64,000 nt of DNA from Nostoc sp. FACHB-973 (GTDB lineage Bacteria; Cyanobacteriota; Cyanobacteriia; Cyanobacteriales; Nostocaceae). The stretch lies in contig NZ_JACJSJ010000011.1 in the NCBI RefSeq assembly GCF_014698115.1, forward strand, positions 1-64,000. Reading direction: 5' to 3'. The notes under the pieces are model-generated. The model was not told where the DNA came from and did not search any database. It was given only the letters and a program-made list of their open reading frames with translations. Of the stretch, positions 34,037-43,116 are shown piece by piece. Both the position numbers and the translations under genes were made by a program. How positions within the stretch are numbered: position 1 is the first letter of the stretch; the number at the start of each line of letters is the position of its first letter.

Positions 34037-36553
34037 TTAAGCTCGGACTTCGGCGACGGTGATAATTTTTTCATCCCGGCTGAGTTGGAGGATGCTTTCA
34101 CCTTTAACATCTCTGCTTAAAATAGGCACTGTTTCTACAGGTATCCGTACTACCCGGTCTTTGTTTGTCACTAGGGCTACCTCGCTAGAAGCGATCGCCT
34201 TTACCATACCAGCTAAGTTGTCAGTTTTGCTGGCAAATTTCAGCGCTTGTGTGCCTAAATCGCCTCGATTAGCCGCTCTTAATTGACTCGCAACCATCCG
34301 CTTAGCATGTCCTTCTTGAGTAACTAGCAATAGCTGGTCATCTTTGCCGACAGTGACACAGCCAACCATTTGCTGATTTCTCAAGAGTCGAAATGCTTGT
34401 AAACCCATTGCTGTGCGACCCATAATTGGTAGTTGTTCGTCATTAACCACGAACCGCAATACTCGCCCACCAGAACTAGCTAAAATCAGATGTTCCCCTG
34501 GAATAGTGAACTGGGTAAATGACAATTGATCGTCATCTTTGAGCTTCAAAATCGTGATTCCGCGACGAGTTAAATTAGTAAATTCTTCCAAAGACAGACG
34601 CTTAATTCTTCCCTGTTTTGTCAAGAGAACCATTTGGCTAGCTTCCAGATTTTCCGGGAGTAAAAACCGGGTAACCACATCTTCTTGAGCGCCTTGGGCA
34701 GTATTGCTGAGCGTGGTAATCAGTGGTGTTCCCCGTGGAGAACGTCCAGTGGTTGGGGGAATCTCTCCCACCTTCACAGGGTAGACTTTGCCACCACTGG
34801 TGAGGATTAGCAAATCTTTGTCTGTATCTGTCAATACAGTTTGAATAATAAAATCATGGTCGTGCAGACCATTTTCAATTTTCGACTTTTTCCCTGATGT
34901 CTGAATGCGGCGGACATAACCCCGTTGGGTAAACTCTAAAATTGCTTCCTGTGCAGGTTCTTCTAATTTTGGATTTTGGATTTTGGATTTTGGATTGTCT
35001 TCATCATCCTGTGTTCCCCTGCTACTCTGCTCCTCTACTCCTGTGCGCTTTTGTTCCTCTAGTATTTTTGTCCGTCGGGAATCGTTGTATTTGCGCTTGA
35101 GCGATCGCAAGTCTTTTTTCAGCGCCTTGAGTAATTCGTGGCGATCGTTCAGTAATCTTTGTAATAAATCAATTTGCTCGCTGAGTTGTTCAAATTCCTG
35201 CTGTAAGTTTTGCTGCTCTAAACTGGTGAGGCGGCGCAACGGCATCGCCAGAATTGCATCTCCTTGTATCTCACTTAAATCTAGTCGGCTGCAAAGGTTG
35301 ATTTTTGCCGTACTACCATCAGCAGCTTGGCGCAAAATTTCAATTACTTCATCCAAATTAGACAAAGCTTTCAGCAAACCTTCCACCAAATGCGATCGAC
35401 TTTGAGCTTTCCCCAACTCGTAACTGTAGCGACGGTTGAGAGTTTGTTCTCGGAAACTCAAAAACTCTTGCAAAAGTTGCCGCAAACTCAACTGGCGGGG
35501 TTGTCCATCGACGATTGCCAAGAGAATTGCCCCAAAGGTAGTTTGTAAAGCAGTTTGGTGATATAAATTTTGCAGAACTTCTTGGGGATTTGTGTCGCGT
35601 TTGAGTTCAATTACCACCCGCATACCTTCGCGATCGCTTTCATCCCGGAGATCGGAAATTCCCTGCAAGCGACCTTGATTTACTAAGTCCGCTAGTTTTT
35701 CAATCCAGCCTGCCTTGTTTACTTGATAGGGCAATTCTGTGATAATGATTGCCGTTCGTCGTTTGCTTCCCCTCGTCGCTGGAATTTCCTCCAACGTCGC
35801 CAGTCCCCGCAGCACAACTCCACCCTTACCTGTGGTGTAAGCTTCCCGAATTCCCGCCTTACCAACTATTTCTCCACCAGTGGGAAAGTCCGGCCCTGGA
35901 ATTAGCTCGAATAACTTTTCATCTGATAAATCTGGGGTGTCGATTAAGGCAATCAACCCATCAACTACTTCCCCCAAATTGTGTGGTGGAATATTCGTTG
36001 CCATCCCTACGGCAATACCAGAACAGCCATTGAGCAACAAAAATGGCAACTGAGCAGGTAGTACCGTTGGCTCTTGCTGGGAATTATCGAAATTACCGAC
36101 AAATTCCACCGTTTCTTCACCAATTTCGGTGAGCATTCCTTCATGGCCGATAGGTGCGAGGCGCGTTTCAGTGTAGCGCATTGCCGCTGGAGGGTCATTA
36201 TCGACGCTGCCAAAGTTACCATGTCCTGCCAGTAAAGGATAGCGGCTAGAAAATTCCTGCACCAGTCTGACTAATGCATCGTAAACCGCTTGATCCCCGT
36301 GGGGATGGTATTTACCCAGTACATCACCCACTACACGGGCACATTTGCGATAAGGTCTATCTGGTACCAAACCGAGTTCGTGCATTGCATAAAGAATGCG
36401 GCGATGCACTGGTTTCAAGCCATCACGCACGTCTGGTAGCGCTCGCCCGACAATCACGCTCATGGCATATTCTAAGTAAGACCGTTGCATCTCGGTGTGC
36501 AGGGCTGTTGTAATGACCTGTCCCGTTGAGAGAAGGTTTAACTGTTTTGCCAT
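34037..36553 (-). CDS. gyrA: Type IIA topoisomerase subunit A (GyrA/ParC-type paralogue) with a repeat-coded hinge insert
   Basis: 838 residues; the DNA-breaking subunit of gyrase or a topoisomerase IV-like enzyme. The breakage domain has '[22 protein letters not shown]', '[12 protein letters not shown]' and the catalytic tyrosine in AAMRYTE (Y127). Gln88 holds the position of the E. coli Ser83 quinolone contact. The C-terminal beta-propeller has 'RGYVRRI', '[10 protein letters not shown]' and 'TQEGHAKRM' blade signatures, but I find no QRRGGKG box. It could therefore be the ParC-like paralogue that cyanobacteria carry beside true GyrA. Before the propeller, about 35 extra residues include [10 protein letters not shown], coded by a TTTTGGA tandem repeat at 34970-34997. 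Confidence 0.93.
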   Translation of the reverse strand: MAKQLNLLSTGQVITTALHTEMQRSYLEYAMSVIVGRALPDVRDGLKPVHRRILYAMHELGLVPDRPYRKCARVVGDVLGKYHPHGDQAVYDALVRLVQEFSSRYPLLAGHGNFGSVDNDPPAAMRYTETRLAPIGHEGMLTEIGEETVEFVGNFDNSQQEPTVLPAQLPFLLLNGCSGIAVGMATNIPPHNLGEVVDGLIALIDTPDLSDEKLFELIPGPDFPTGGEIVGKAGIREAYTTGKGGVVLRGLATLEEIPATRGSKRRTAIIITELPYQVNKAGWIEKLADLVNQGRLQGISDLRDESDREGMRVVIELKRDTNPQEVLQNLYHQTALQTTFGAILLAIVDGQPRQLSLRQLLQEFLSFREQTLNRRYSYELGKAQSRSHLVEGLLKALSNLDEVIEILRQAADGSTAKINLCSRLDLSEIQGDAILAMPLRRLTSLEQQNLQQEFEQLSEQIDLLQRLLNDRHELLKALKKDLRSLKRKYNDSRRTKILEEQKRTGVEEQSSRGTQDDEDNPKSKIQNPKLEEPAQEAILEFTQRGYVRRIQTSGKKSKIENGLHDHDFIIQTVLTDTDKDLLILTSGGKVYPVKVGEIPPTTGRSPRGTPLITTLSNTAQGAQEDVVTRFLLPENLEASQMVLLTKQGRIKRLSLEEFTNLTRRGITILKLKDDDQLSFTQFTIPGEHLILASSGGRVLRFVVNDEQLPIMGRTAMGLQAFRLLRNQQMVGCVTVGKDDQLLLVTQEGHAKRMVASQLRAANRGDLGTQALKFASKTDNLAGMVKAIASSEVALVTNKDRVVRIPVETVPILSRDVKGESILQLSRDEKIITVAEVRA
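34970..34998. repeat. TTTTGGA tandem repeat inside the gyrA-type gene
   Basis: About four copies of the seven-base unit ATTTTGG on the plus strand, within the coding frame of the leftward topoisomerase gene. The same repeat is intergenic at 9120-9155 and 45335-45365. The adjoining 35000-35045 is rich in CCCCTGCT/CTCCTCT units of another repeat type. Confidence 0.85.
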
Positions 36554-37082
36554 GAGTTTTTTCCCTGAAATTTAACTACACAAAAAACGACGAAACTCAA
36601 TACTCCAGCAACCACAGCATAACGGATGAAATGGGATTCCTGACAAAATTTTGATAGTCACAGAATAAAAAGCAGTAGTATCATCCTTGATGACGAGGCT
36701 GTAAATTGACTATTAAAAAGAAGGCAGACGACTATAATCTACATACATTTAGTAGCCAGCATATTTACCATGATTGCATTTCTTAATTTGAAATTTTGGC
36801 CAAAATCTCAGCCGCTTGCAGTGATGGCTGTGCCAGCAAACAGACGCCACTTGCAAGGGCTATGGGAACCCCAAAGGCAAACAAGCCAGGATACTCAGAC
36901 AACACAGTGGCTCAACTTTCCAACAGGAATTTTGAATTTTGCCGAAAGTTTGTAGCTTGCTGAGTTCAGAAGTTCTACTATAGTCGCCGCTGGGCATAGC
37001 AAGATCCCAAAGATTACAGTTAGCGCTTAAAACCGTCCAAGACCAATTTTTGAATCCCTCCACCTCTATAAGTAAAATTCTC
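36554..37082. other. Intergenic region between divergent genes
   Basis: 529 bp between the topoisomerase gene start and the response regulator start. It contains a 61-codon rightward frame (36770-36955) with no recognisable similarity, no clear ribosome site and unremarkable composition, which I do not call as a gene. It presumably carries promoters for both flanking genes. Confidence 0.4.
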
Positions 37083-37487
37083 ATGAAAACCGTTTTAATT
37101 GTCGAAGACGATCTAATTAATGCTCGTGTTTTTTCCAAGATTTTGTCCAAGCGCGGCGGCTTGGGTGTGAAACATACTGAAAATGTGGAAGAAGTAATAA
37201 AAATTGCCCAATCAGGAGAAGCAGACTTGATTTTGATGGACGTTTCTCTCTCAAGAAGTGTTTATCAAGGCAAGTCAGTTGATGGCATCAAAATTACACA
37301 AATGTTAAAAGCAGACCCAAAAACAGCAAACTTACCCGTTATTCTGGTGACAGCGCACGCTATGGAAGGCGATCGCGAGAACTTTCTCAAGCAAAGCGGT
37401 GCTGATGGCTACATTTCTAAACCAGTTGTTGACCATCAACAATTTGTCGATCAAATCATCACACTTCTACCCGCAGACAACCACTGA
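37083..37487 (+). CDS. Single-domain response regulator
   Basis: 134 residues, one receiver domain. The acidic pair is in VLIVEDDLINARVFSKIL. The phospho-acceptor Asp lies in ADLILMDVSLSRS, the Thr in PVILVTAHAMEGDRE and the Lys in GYISKPV. All key residues are present. The loop after the phospho-Asp is longer than usual ('LSRSVYQGKSVDG'). No output domain, so it works through a partner, as CheY- or DivK-like proteins do. The ATG at 37083 fits the domain; the frame starts 11 codons earlier. No kinase is adjacent. Confidence 0.93.
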   Translation: MKTVLIVEDDLINARVFSKILSKRGGLGVKHTENVEEVIKIAQSGEADLILMDVSLSRSVYQGKSVDGIKITQMLKADPKTANLPVILVTAHAMEGDRENFLKQSGADGYISKPVVDHQQFVDQIITLLPADNH

Positions 37488-37861
37488 AAAATCACGACTG
37501 ATTTCCAGAATACTCGCCTAACAATGTTTTTGACCGACTAATACCGCTTCGCGGAAGTCAAAAGTCAAAAGTCAAAAGTCAAAAGACTTAGAGTTTAGGC
37601 TTTTTCACTGTTTGCAATGGTAGCTTGATTTCCGCCGTGCTGTACTAGTTCCTATCTTTAGTTAAGTATATATGTACTATAAAGAGGTACTGTTCGGCAA
37701 GTGGTAATAGGAGCTGGGGATTGGGGATTGGGGATTGGGGATTGGGGACTGGGTAGCGCTCAGTGCTGTACATGGATAGGGGGGCGTTTAGCCCGTGAGG
37801 AGTTAAGAGTTATTCTCCCCCTGCCTCCCCTGCCTCCCCTGCCTCCCCTGCCTCCCCACTC
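37488..37861. repeat. Repeat-rich intergenic region
   Basis: 374 bp holding about four copies of GTCAAAA (37557-37583), then GGGGATT units (37715-37750), the GCTGTACATGGATAG block (37765-37779, shared with 9166-9180), and CCCCTGCCT units (37820-37855). The repeats reach the stop codon of the TPR gene. Confidence 0.8.
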
Positions 37862-38746
37862 CTATTGCGTAGGCCGTTGTTCAGTGACTGATGATGAATT
37901 TCCGCCTTGTAGAGCTGCTTGAATACGAGGTAATTCTAGGAATTTTTTCGTATCAGATAGTAGGCGATCGCCCCAGAGATTTTCTTTGAGAAAATCCAAG
38001 CTACCATAGCGCGGATCGATACGGAGTGCGGCTTCTCCCATAGTCAGTCCTTGTTGGCGATCGCCTTTAGTATATAGTGCCACTCCCAAAGCCAATAAAG
38101 GTTCTGCGGCTTGTTTATCAAGGCTTACAGCCGATTGCCATTGCTTAATTGCTCCTGGGATATCACCTTGTTCGTAGTTGATTAAGCCGATGTTGTTGAT
38201 CGCCGGCCAGAATTTTTTATCTTGAGTCACAGCTTGGCTGTACTGGGCGATCGCATCTGGCAATCGACCTAGTAGAAAGTAAGCATTGCCCAAATCAAAC
38301 AATCCTTCTGGGTCATTAGGTTTTAACTTCAAACCCTCTTGGTAATTGACAACAGCTTCCTGGTACTTTTTCTGTTGAAAATTAGCCGACCCTAGAGCAA
38401 ATAGAATATCACCATTTTTGGGGTTGAGAGATTGGGCTTTTTTTAAAGCGGCGATCGCTCCGTCAAACTCTTTGGTTTGTAACTGCAATCCACCTAAGAG
38501 CAACCATACTTTATCATTGTTAGGAGCCAGTTGCGTAGCCAACCGCGCTCGTGGCAAAGCTAACTCAACCTGTTGAAATTGAGCTAGTTGAGCCGCCTCC
38601 TGCGCCAGAGTCAACCCCTGCTTTTCTAACTTTGCTGCATCTAGTTGCAGTGTATGGGGTATTAATGCCTGCGCGTTAGCGGCTTTTGGTACACTCCATA
38701 AACTACAGACAACCAGAAGAAAAATCAAATAAAAATGTTTAGGCAC
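37862..38746 (-). CDS. Exported tetratricopeptide-repeat protein
   Basis: 294 residues from a GTG at 38746 with AGAGG seven bases ahead. The frame opens 40 codons further upstream, but its start there (THAQSPIPNPQSP) is translated GGGGATT repeat. A signal peptide follows ('HFYLIFLLVVCSLWSVPKAANAQA'). From about residue 65 to 260 there are five to six TPR units, for example 'AIAALKKAQSLNPKNGDILFALG' and 'AVVNYQEGLKLKPNDPEGLFDLG'. Such proteins act as assembly scaffolds in the periplasm or thylakoid lumen. Partner unknown. Confidence 0.88.
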   Translation of the reverse strand: MPKHFYLIFLLVVCSLWSVPKAANAQALIPHTLQLDAAKLEKQGLTLAQEAAQLAQFQQVELALPRARLATQLAPNNDKVWLLLGGLQLQTKEFDGAIAALKKAQSLNPKNGDILFALGSANFQQKKYQEAVVNYQEGLKLKPNDPEGLFDLGNAYFLLGRLPDAIAQYSQAVTQDKKFWPAINNIGLINYEQGDIPGAIKQWQSAVSLDKQAAEPLLALGVALYTKGDRQQGLTMGEAALRIDPRYGSLDFLKENLWGDRLLSDTKKFLELPRIQAALQGGNSSSVTEQRPTQ

Positions 38747-38972
38747 AATACCGCCTCTAAGCCACTTATCAAAGAATCTTTCAGCTAGCTTAAACGATCT
38801 CCGCTGTTGGCGGCAGTAAAATCTTGGGGATTGGGGATTGGGGATTGGGGATTGGGCATGAGTCAATAATCAATAGTTCTTCTTCCCCTGCAACGTCAGC
38901 TTCCATGCCCCATGCCCTATGCTCCATGCCCAATGCTCCATGCCCAATGCCCATTCCCCATGACAAAAACTG

Positions 38973-39023
38973 ATGACTTTGGTCATACACCAGTCTGGAA
39001 TTACTTATGACTTTGGTCATACA
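38973..39023. promoter_or_regulatory. Twin operator-like repeats ATGAC-N4-GTCAT
   Basis: ATGACTTTGGTCATACA occurs at 38973-38989 and again, without change, at 39007-39023, 34 bp apart centre to centre. Each copy holds an inverted repeat ATGAC/GTCAT, the shape of a dimeric regulator site. They lie between divergent genes and could serve either. Confidence 0.45.
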
Positions 39024-39055
39024 TCGGTTTAGACGTTTTGATCAATAATTATTAT

Positions 39056-39098
39056 GTATGAATTTATACGATGAGGTAAATATTAGAAATTTTACAGT
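39056..39098 (+). promoter_or_regulatory. Candidate NtcA-dependent promoter
   Basis: GTATGAATTTATAC fits GTA-N8-TAC (39056-39069). TACAGT (39093-39098) fits the -10 form TA-N3-T at 23 bases distance, the spacing of NtcA-activated promoters. It would drive the 39250 gene about 150 bp downstream. One such match by chance in this length of DNA is quite possible. Confidence 0.4.
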
Positions 39099-39249
39099 GG
39101 ATTTCAGCTTGGTGAAGTAGACAACTTGGGTTTGGTAGCCAGACATCAAGCCTGTTTTATTTCCCAAGTCTAAATTCTGAATTCTGAATTCTGATTTCTG
39201 ATTTCTAAAATTGTTGAATCAAAACTGAAGCGCAAAGGAGTCAATATTT

Positions 39250-39918
39250 ATGTTCAAACAAAACTGTGCGTCTATAGTCTTAGCTGCTGCCACGATGGTT
39301 GTTCCTACTCTCTTGAGTGCGCCTGCAAATGCTCAAACCCAAGTCTACGTCGTTGCTGAGGGCGATCGAGATTGGAACCGTGATGGCAGATCCAATCCTG
39401 TACAAGTCAGAACCCGCTCAAACTCGGATAATTGGAACCGTGACGGCAGACCTAATCCTAGAGAAGTCAGAAATCGCCGAAACTCGGACAATTGGAACCG
39501 TGACGGCAGACCTAATCCTAGAGAAGTCAGAAACCGCCAAAACTGGGACGATTGGAACCGGGACGGCAGACCTAATCCTAGAGAAGTCAGAAATCGCCAA
39601 AACTGGGACGATTGGAACCGGGACGGCAGACCTAATCCTAGAGAAATCAGAAATCGCCCAAACTCGGACAATTGGAACCGGGACAACCAACCCTATACCA
39701 GAATCATCAGACTTGGTAATGGTGACATCAGATACCCCAATGGACAAATTATTCCTTCTAGGAGCATAGTCAGACTACGTAATCAAGGTTACTTTAGACT
39801 TCCCAATGGGGATATTCTTCTTCCCAGTCAGGAAATTGTTCCTGCTAGAAGGTTAGTTCGAGTGCGTGATGGTTATTTCAGACTTCCTGATGGACTGGTA
39901 GTGCAAATCAACCTTTAA
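39250..39918 (+). CDS. Secreted protein with six tandem 20-residue Arg/Asn/Asp repeats
   Basis: 222 residues. A signal peptide (KQNCASIVLAAATMVVPTLLSAPANAQ) is followed by six units of 20 residues, the full ones reading N-x-D-NWNRDGRPNPREVRNR; the first and last are diverged. The C-terminal third has three further motifs, 'DIRYPNGQI', 'YFRLPNGDILLPSQEIVPARRLVRVRD' and 'YFRLPDGLVV'. The DNA repeat unit is exactly 60 bp and nearly identical in the middle copies, so duplication is recent. The protein is very basic in parts and exported; function and family are not recognised. The possible NtcA site upstream would link it to nitrogen status. Confidence 0.88.
   Translation: MFKQNCASIVLAAATMVVPTLLSAPANAQTQVYVVAEGDRDWNRDGRSNPVQVRTRSNSDNWNRDGRPNPREVRNRRNSDNWNRDGRPNPREVRNRQNWDDWNRDGRPNPREVRNRQNWDDWNRDGRPNPREIRNRPNSDNWNRDNQPYTRIIRLGNGDIRYPNGQIIPSRSIVRLRNQGYFRLPNGDILLPSQEIVPARRLVRVRDGYFRLPDGLVVQINL
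39367..39690 (+). repeat. 60-bp tandem repeat within the secreted-protein gene
   Basis: Five to six units of exactly 60 bp. Copies at 39421, 39481, 39541 and 39601 share ATTGGAACCG(T/G)GACGGCAGA and CCTAATCCTAGAGAA. In-frame, so copy number can change without frameshift. Confidence 0.92.
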
Positions 39919-40014
39919 AACACTAAAAACTCAAAATCATTGTCAGTATGGAGCTACCAGGCTATAGTTTTAGCCGTGAAGAACAGCTCGGTAGCCATTC
40001 TTTCTATACTCAAA

Positions 40015-41634
40015 ATGAATATGAAACTTAATACACAAGACTCTGTAGATTCACCAGTTTTGGTTCCAGAGGCAAAGAAAAAACAGGGCAAGAAAAATTG
40101 GCTCTCTTGGCTACTCGTCCTTGCCTTGTTGGGTGGAATTGGCTATGCAGTTTATTACCAAGTAGCTGTTGTTCCACGTCAAGAAGCTAGACGCCGCGTA
40201 CTAACAAGGCCTGTACAAAGGCAGAATTTAGTAATCAAAGTTTCAGCCAACGGAGAGGTGAAGCCTGAGCGGTCAATCAACCTCAGCCCAAAAAATTCAG
40301 GCATACTCAAAACACTACTGGCGAAAGAAGGAGATATCGTCAAACAAGGGCAGATTTTAGCTTACATGGATGATTCCAACCTGCGAGGGCAACTCACTTC
40401 TGCTCGGGGACAATTGGCACAAGCCCAAGCGAATCTGCAAAAAGCACAGGCAGGCAATCGCCCTCAAGATATTGCCCAAGCACAGGCACAACTTGACGAA
40501 GCCCAAGCGAATCTTGAAAAGGTACAAGCAGGCAATCGCTCTCAAGATATTGCCCAAGCACAGGCACGTTTACAAAGCGCTCAAGCAAACTTGAGCAAAG
40601 CCGAAGATGATTTTCAGCGCAATCAACAACTTTACAATGCACGGGGTATTTCTCTTCAGGCTCTAAATCAAAGCCGCGCCGACAAGGATAGTGCCCAAGG
40701 TGCTGTCAATGAAGCACAGCAAGCACTAGCTCTGCAAAAAGCTGGATCGCGCCCAGAAGACATCGAACAAGCACGAGCTGTGGTCAAGCAAAGACAACAA
40801 GCTTTGGCACTCCTCAAAGCCGGAACCCGCCAAGAAGATATAGACGTAGCCCGCGCCCAGGTGACATCTGCTCAGGGTTCACTACAAAACATCCAAGCCG
40901 AAATCAATGACACGATTATTCGTGCCCCTTTTGATGGCGTGGTGACGAAAAAGTATGCCGATCCCGGCGCTTTCGTAACTCCCACAACTGCTAGTAGTGA
41001 GATATCTTCTGCTACTTCTTCTTCAATCTTGGCTCTGGCTTCCACAAATGAAGTTGTCGCCAATTTAGCGGAAACCAATATTTCCAAAATTAGCCTTGGT
41101 CAAAAAGTTACCATTCAGGCAGATGCCTACCCAGGAAAAACCTTTGAAGGAAAAGTCAGGCAAATTGCTGCCCAATCTGTAGTAGAGCAAAACGTTACCA
41201 GTTTTGAAGTCAGAGTGTCACTTTCAGACCCTGAAAGGATACTACGGTCTGGGATGAATGTGGAAGCAGATTTTCAAGTTGGTGAAGTGAAAAATGCCCT
41301 AGTGGTGCCAACAGCTTCGGTGGTGCGTCAAGAGAATGCTACAGGTGTGTTTGTACCAGGAAACAATAACAGACCTGTGTTCACTCCCATTGAGACGGGG
41401 GTCACCGCAAATAACTTTACTGAAGTTAAGTCTGGGTTGACGGGAAACGAAAGGGTGTTGCTCAGTTTCCCACCAGGATCGCGTCCTCAATCAACACCAC
41501 GAGGAGGAGTTTTTCCAGGCCTCGGAGGTGGCGGTGGAGGCGGAAGAGGAGCAGGTGGAGGAGGAGCAGGTGGAGGAGGTCGTTCAGGCGGTGGTTCTTC
41601 CGGTGGTCGTTCTCAAGGCGGTGCTTTCCCTTAA
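40015..41634 (+). CDS. HlyD-family periplasmic adaptor of a tripartite exporter
   Basis: About 539 residues. One N-terminal membrane helix (WLSWLLVLALLGGIGYAVYY) is followed by the first lipoyl half ('VIKVSANGEVKPERSINLSPKNSG'). A long coiled-coil hairpin (about 115-290) contains near-identical repeated units 'QAGNR.QDIAQAQA'. The second lipoyl half and beta-barrel follow ('APFDGVVTKKYADPGAFV', 'QKVTIQADAYPGKTFEGKV'). It ends in a Gly/Arg/Ser-rich tail (about 500-539). It bridges an inner-membrane MacB-like pump and a TolC-like channel, both encoded downstream. The start could also be 39940 or 40021. Confidence 0.94.
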   Translation: MNMKLNTQDSVDSPVLVPEAKKKQGKKNWLSWLLVLALLGGIGYAVYYQVAVVPRQEARRRVLTRPVQRQNLVIKVSANGEVKPERSINLSPKNSGILKTLLAKEGDIVKQGQILAYMDDSNLRGQLTSARGQLAQAQANLQKAQAGNRPQDIAQAQAQLDEAQANLEKVQAGNRSQDIAQAQARLQSAQANLSKAEDDFQRNQQLYNARGISLQALNQSRADKDSAQGAVNEAQQALALQKAGSRPEDIEQARAVVKQRQQALALLKAGTRQEDIDVARAQVTSAQGSLQNIQAEINDTIIRAPFDGVVTKKYADPGAFVTPTTASSEISSATSSSILALASTNEVVANLAETNISKISLGQKVTIQADAYPGKTFEGKVRQIAAQSVVEQNVTSFEVRVSLSDPERILRSGMNVEADFQVGEVKNALVVPTASVVRQENATGVFVPGNNNRPVFTPIETGVTANNFTEVKSGLTGNERVLLSFPPGSRPQSTPRGGVFPGLGGGGGGGRGAGGGGAGGGGRSGGGSSGGRSQGGAFP

Positions 41635-41656
41635 AGAGAGTTTTAAATACAACGTT

Positions 41657-42937
41657 ATGTTTAAGATATTTAAGGGTTTTTACAAAGCTAAGAATAGCCG
41701 CACAGTGCCGCTGTTGGAAATATTGTCAATGGCGGTAGAAACGCTGTGGAGTAATAAATTACGCACAGGATTAACTATGTTGGGCGTAGTTATTGGCATT
41801 TCCTCAGTGATTGCCATTACCTCAGTTGGTCAAGGGGTGCAAAAGGGAGTTGAACAACAGATCCAAGCATTGGGCACAGATGTGCTGCAAATCTTAGCTG
41901 GTGCAGCCAGAAGCGGGAATGTCCGTCAAGGAGTAGGTTCTAGCAGCACGTTGACCTGGGAAGACGCCAAAGCGATCGCCACACAAGCCCCATCAGTTCA
42001 ACTTGTTTCTGCCTACCTGCAACGAAGCGCCCAAGTTGTCTATGCAGGACAGAACACTTCAACAACAATTTATGGTACAGATTTAAACTACCCAGAAGTC
42101 AGAAATACCCACCCCCAGCAGGGGAGATATTTTACTGAAGAAGAACTAAATGGCGCCGCCCAAGTTGCCATTCTTGGCCCTACAGTCCAACGCACACTTT
42201 TTGGACAGAGTGGCAATGTTATGGGCGAGAGAATTCGGATTCAGGGAGAAGCTTACGAAGTCATCGGCGTAATGGAACCTAAAGGTTCTCAAGGACCGAT
42301 GGATCGAGATGACCAAATTTTCATTCCTCTAACTAGTATGTCGGCAAGACTAGTTGGTAATAATGCTTTGGTAGGCGTTTCTGTAACCGGGATTTTAGTT
42401 AAATCTCCGAATCAAGAAGATTTAGAAGCGGCTCAGTTTCAAGTCACCAATTTATTACGCTTGCGGCATAATATTTACCCGCCCCAAGTTGATGATTTCC
42501 GACTCACCAACCAAGCTGATATTGTTAGTACCTTCACTAATGTTGTCGGTTTATTTACAGTAATGGTAGTGGCGATCGCCGGCATCTCCTTAGTAGTTGG
42601 TGGCATTGGTATTGCCAACATCATGTTAGTTTCCGTAGTCGAACGCACACGAGAAATCGGCATTCGTAAAGCCGTAGGTGCCACCAACTCAGCAATACTC
42701 AATCAATTTTTAGCGGAAGCGATCGTCATTTCTATTCTTGGCGGGGGTATTGGTATGGTAAGTGGTATTTTGATTGCTTACGGAGCAGCAAATATTTTTA
42801 AGTTTCCATTCGTAATTTCTTTATTATCAATAATTGCTGGATTTGGACTTTCAATAACAGTTGGCTTACTTGCTGGAGTGATTCCCGCACGCAACGCATC
42901 AAAATTAGATCCAATTACTGCTTTACGTAGTGATTAA
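41657..42937 (+). CDS. MacB-like ABC transporter permease (FtsX type)
   Basis: 426 residues from ATG 41657. An N-terminal membrane helix ('LRTGLTMLGVVIGISSVIAIT') is followed by a periplasmic MacB_PCD domain (about 45-290; 'QIQALGTDVLQILAG', 'NYPEVRNTHPQQGRYF'). Three membrane helices of the FtsX domain follow, containing 'VVERTREIGIRKAVGAT', the coupling loop to the ATPase. The ATP-binding domain is a separate gene (43117), unlike fused E. coli MacB. It lies 22 bp after the adaptor gene, so they share a transcript. Likely substrates are peptides, lipids or glycosides; unknown here. Confidence 0.94.
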   Translation: MFKIFKGFYKAKNSRTVPLLEILSMAVETLWSNKLRTGLTMLGVVIGISSVIAITSVGQGVQKGVEQQIQALGTDVLQILAGAARSGNVRQGVGSSSTLTWEDAKAIATQAPSVQLVSAYLQRSAQVVYAGQNTSTTIYGTDLNYPEVRNTHPQQGRYFTEEELNGAAQVAILGPTVQRTLFGQSGNVMGERIRIQGEAYEVIGVMEPKGSQGPMDRDDQIFIPLTSMSARLVGNNALVGVSVTGILVKSPNQEDLEAAQFQVTNLLRLRHNIYPPQVDDFRLTNQADIVSTFTNVVGLFTVMVVAIAGISLVVGGIGIANIMLVSVVERTREIGIRKAVGATNSAILNQFLAEAIVISILGGGIGMVSGILIAYGAANIFKFPFVISLLSIIAGFGLSITVGLLAGVIPARNASKLDPITALRSD

Positions 42938-43116
42938 TTAAAATTTAAAAGCCTGAGGTTTGTAATTAGTAGCTAAATGTGCATTTTAACAAATCAGGAC
43001 TTACCCAAAATCATGAAAAAACGAACCGCAAAGGAAGCAAAGAAATAAGAGTTTTAGAGAGTTTTTGCGTAAGTCCTACAAATTACTAATGACCAATAAT
43101 TAATGACTAATGACCA

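Larger units (their letters stand above)
38747..39249. other. Intergenic region with operator-like repeats and a candidate NtcA promoter
   Basis: 503 bp between divergent genes. The left part is GGGGATT and CCATGCCC/ATGCTCC repeats (38823-38960). The middle carries two copies of ATGACTTTGGTCATACA. The right part has a GTA-N8-TAC site followed by a -10-like box. GAATTCTGA repeats lie just before the 39250 gene. Confidence 0.6.

Noticed and set aside
36770-36955. 61-codon frame between the topoisomerase and response regulator genes
   Set aside because: No ribosome site, no recognisable similarity and ordinary composition. It cannot be supported beyond an open frame.
39345-39769. Open frames of 109-150 codons on both strands over the 60-bp repeat
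   Set aside because: By-products of the in-frame repeat. The sense frame has a signal peptide and a non-repeated C-terminus; the others do not.
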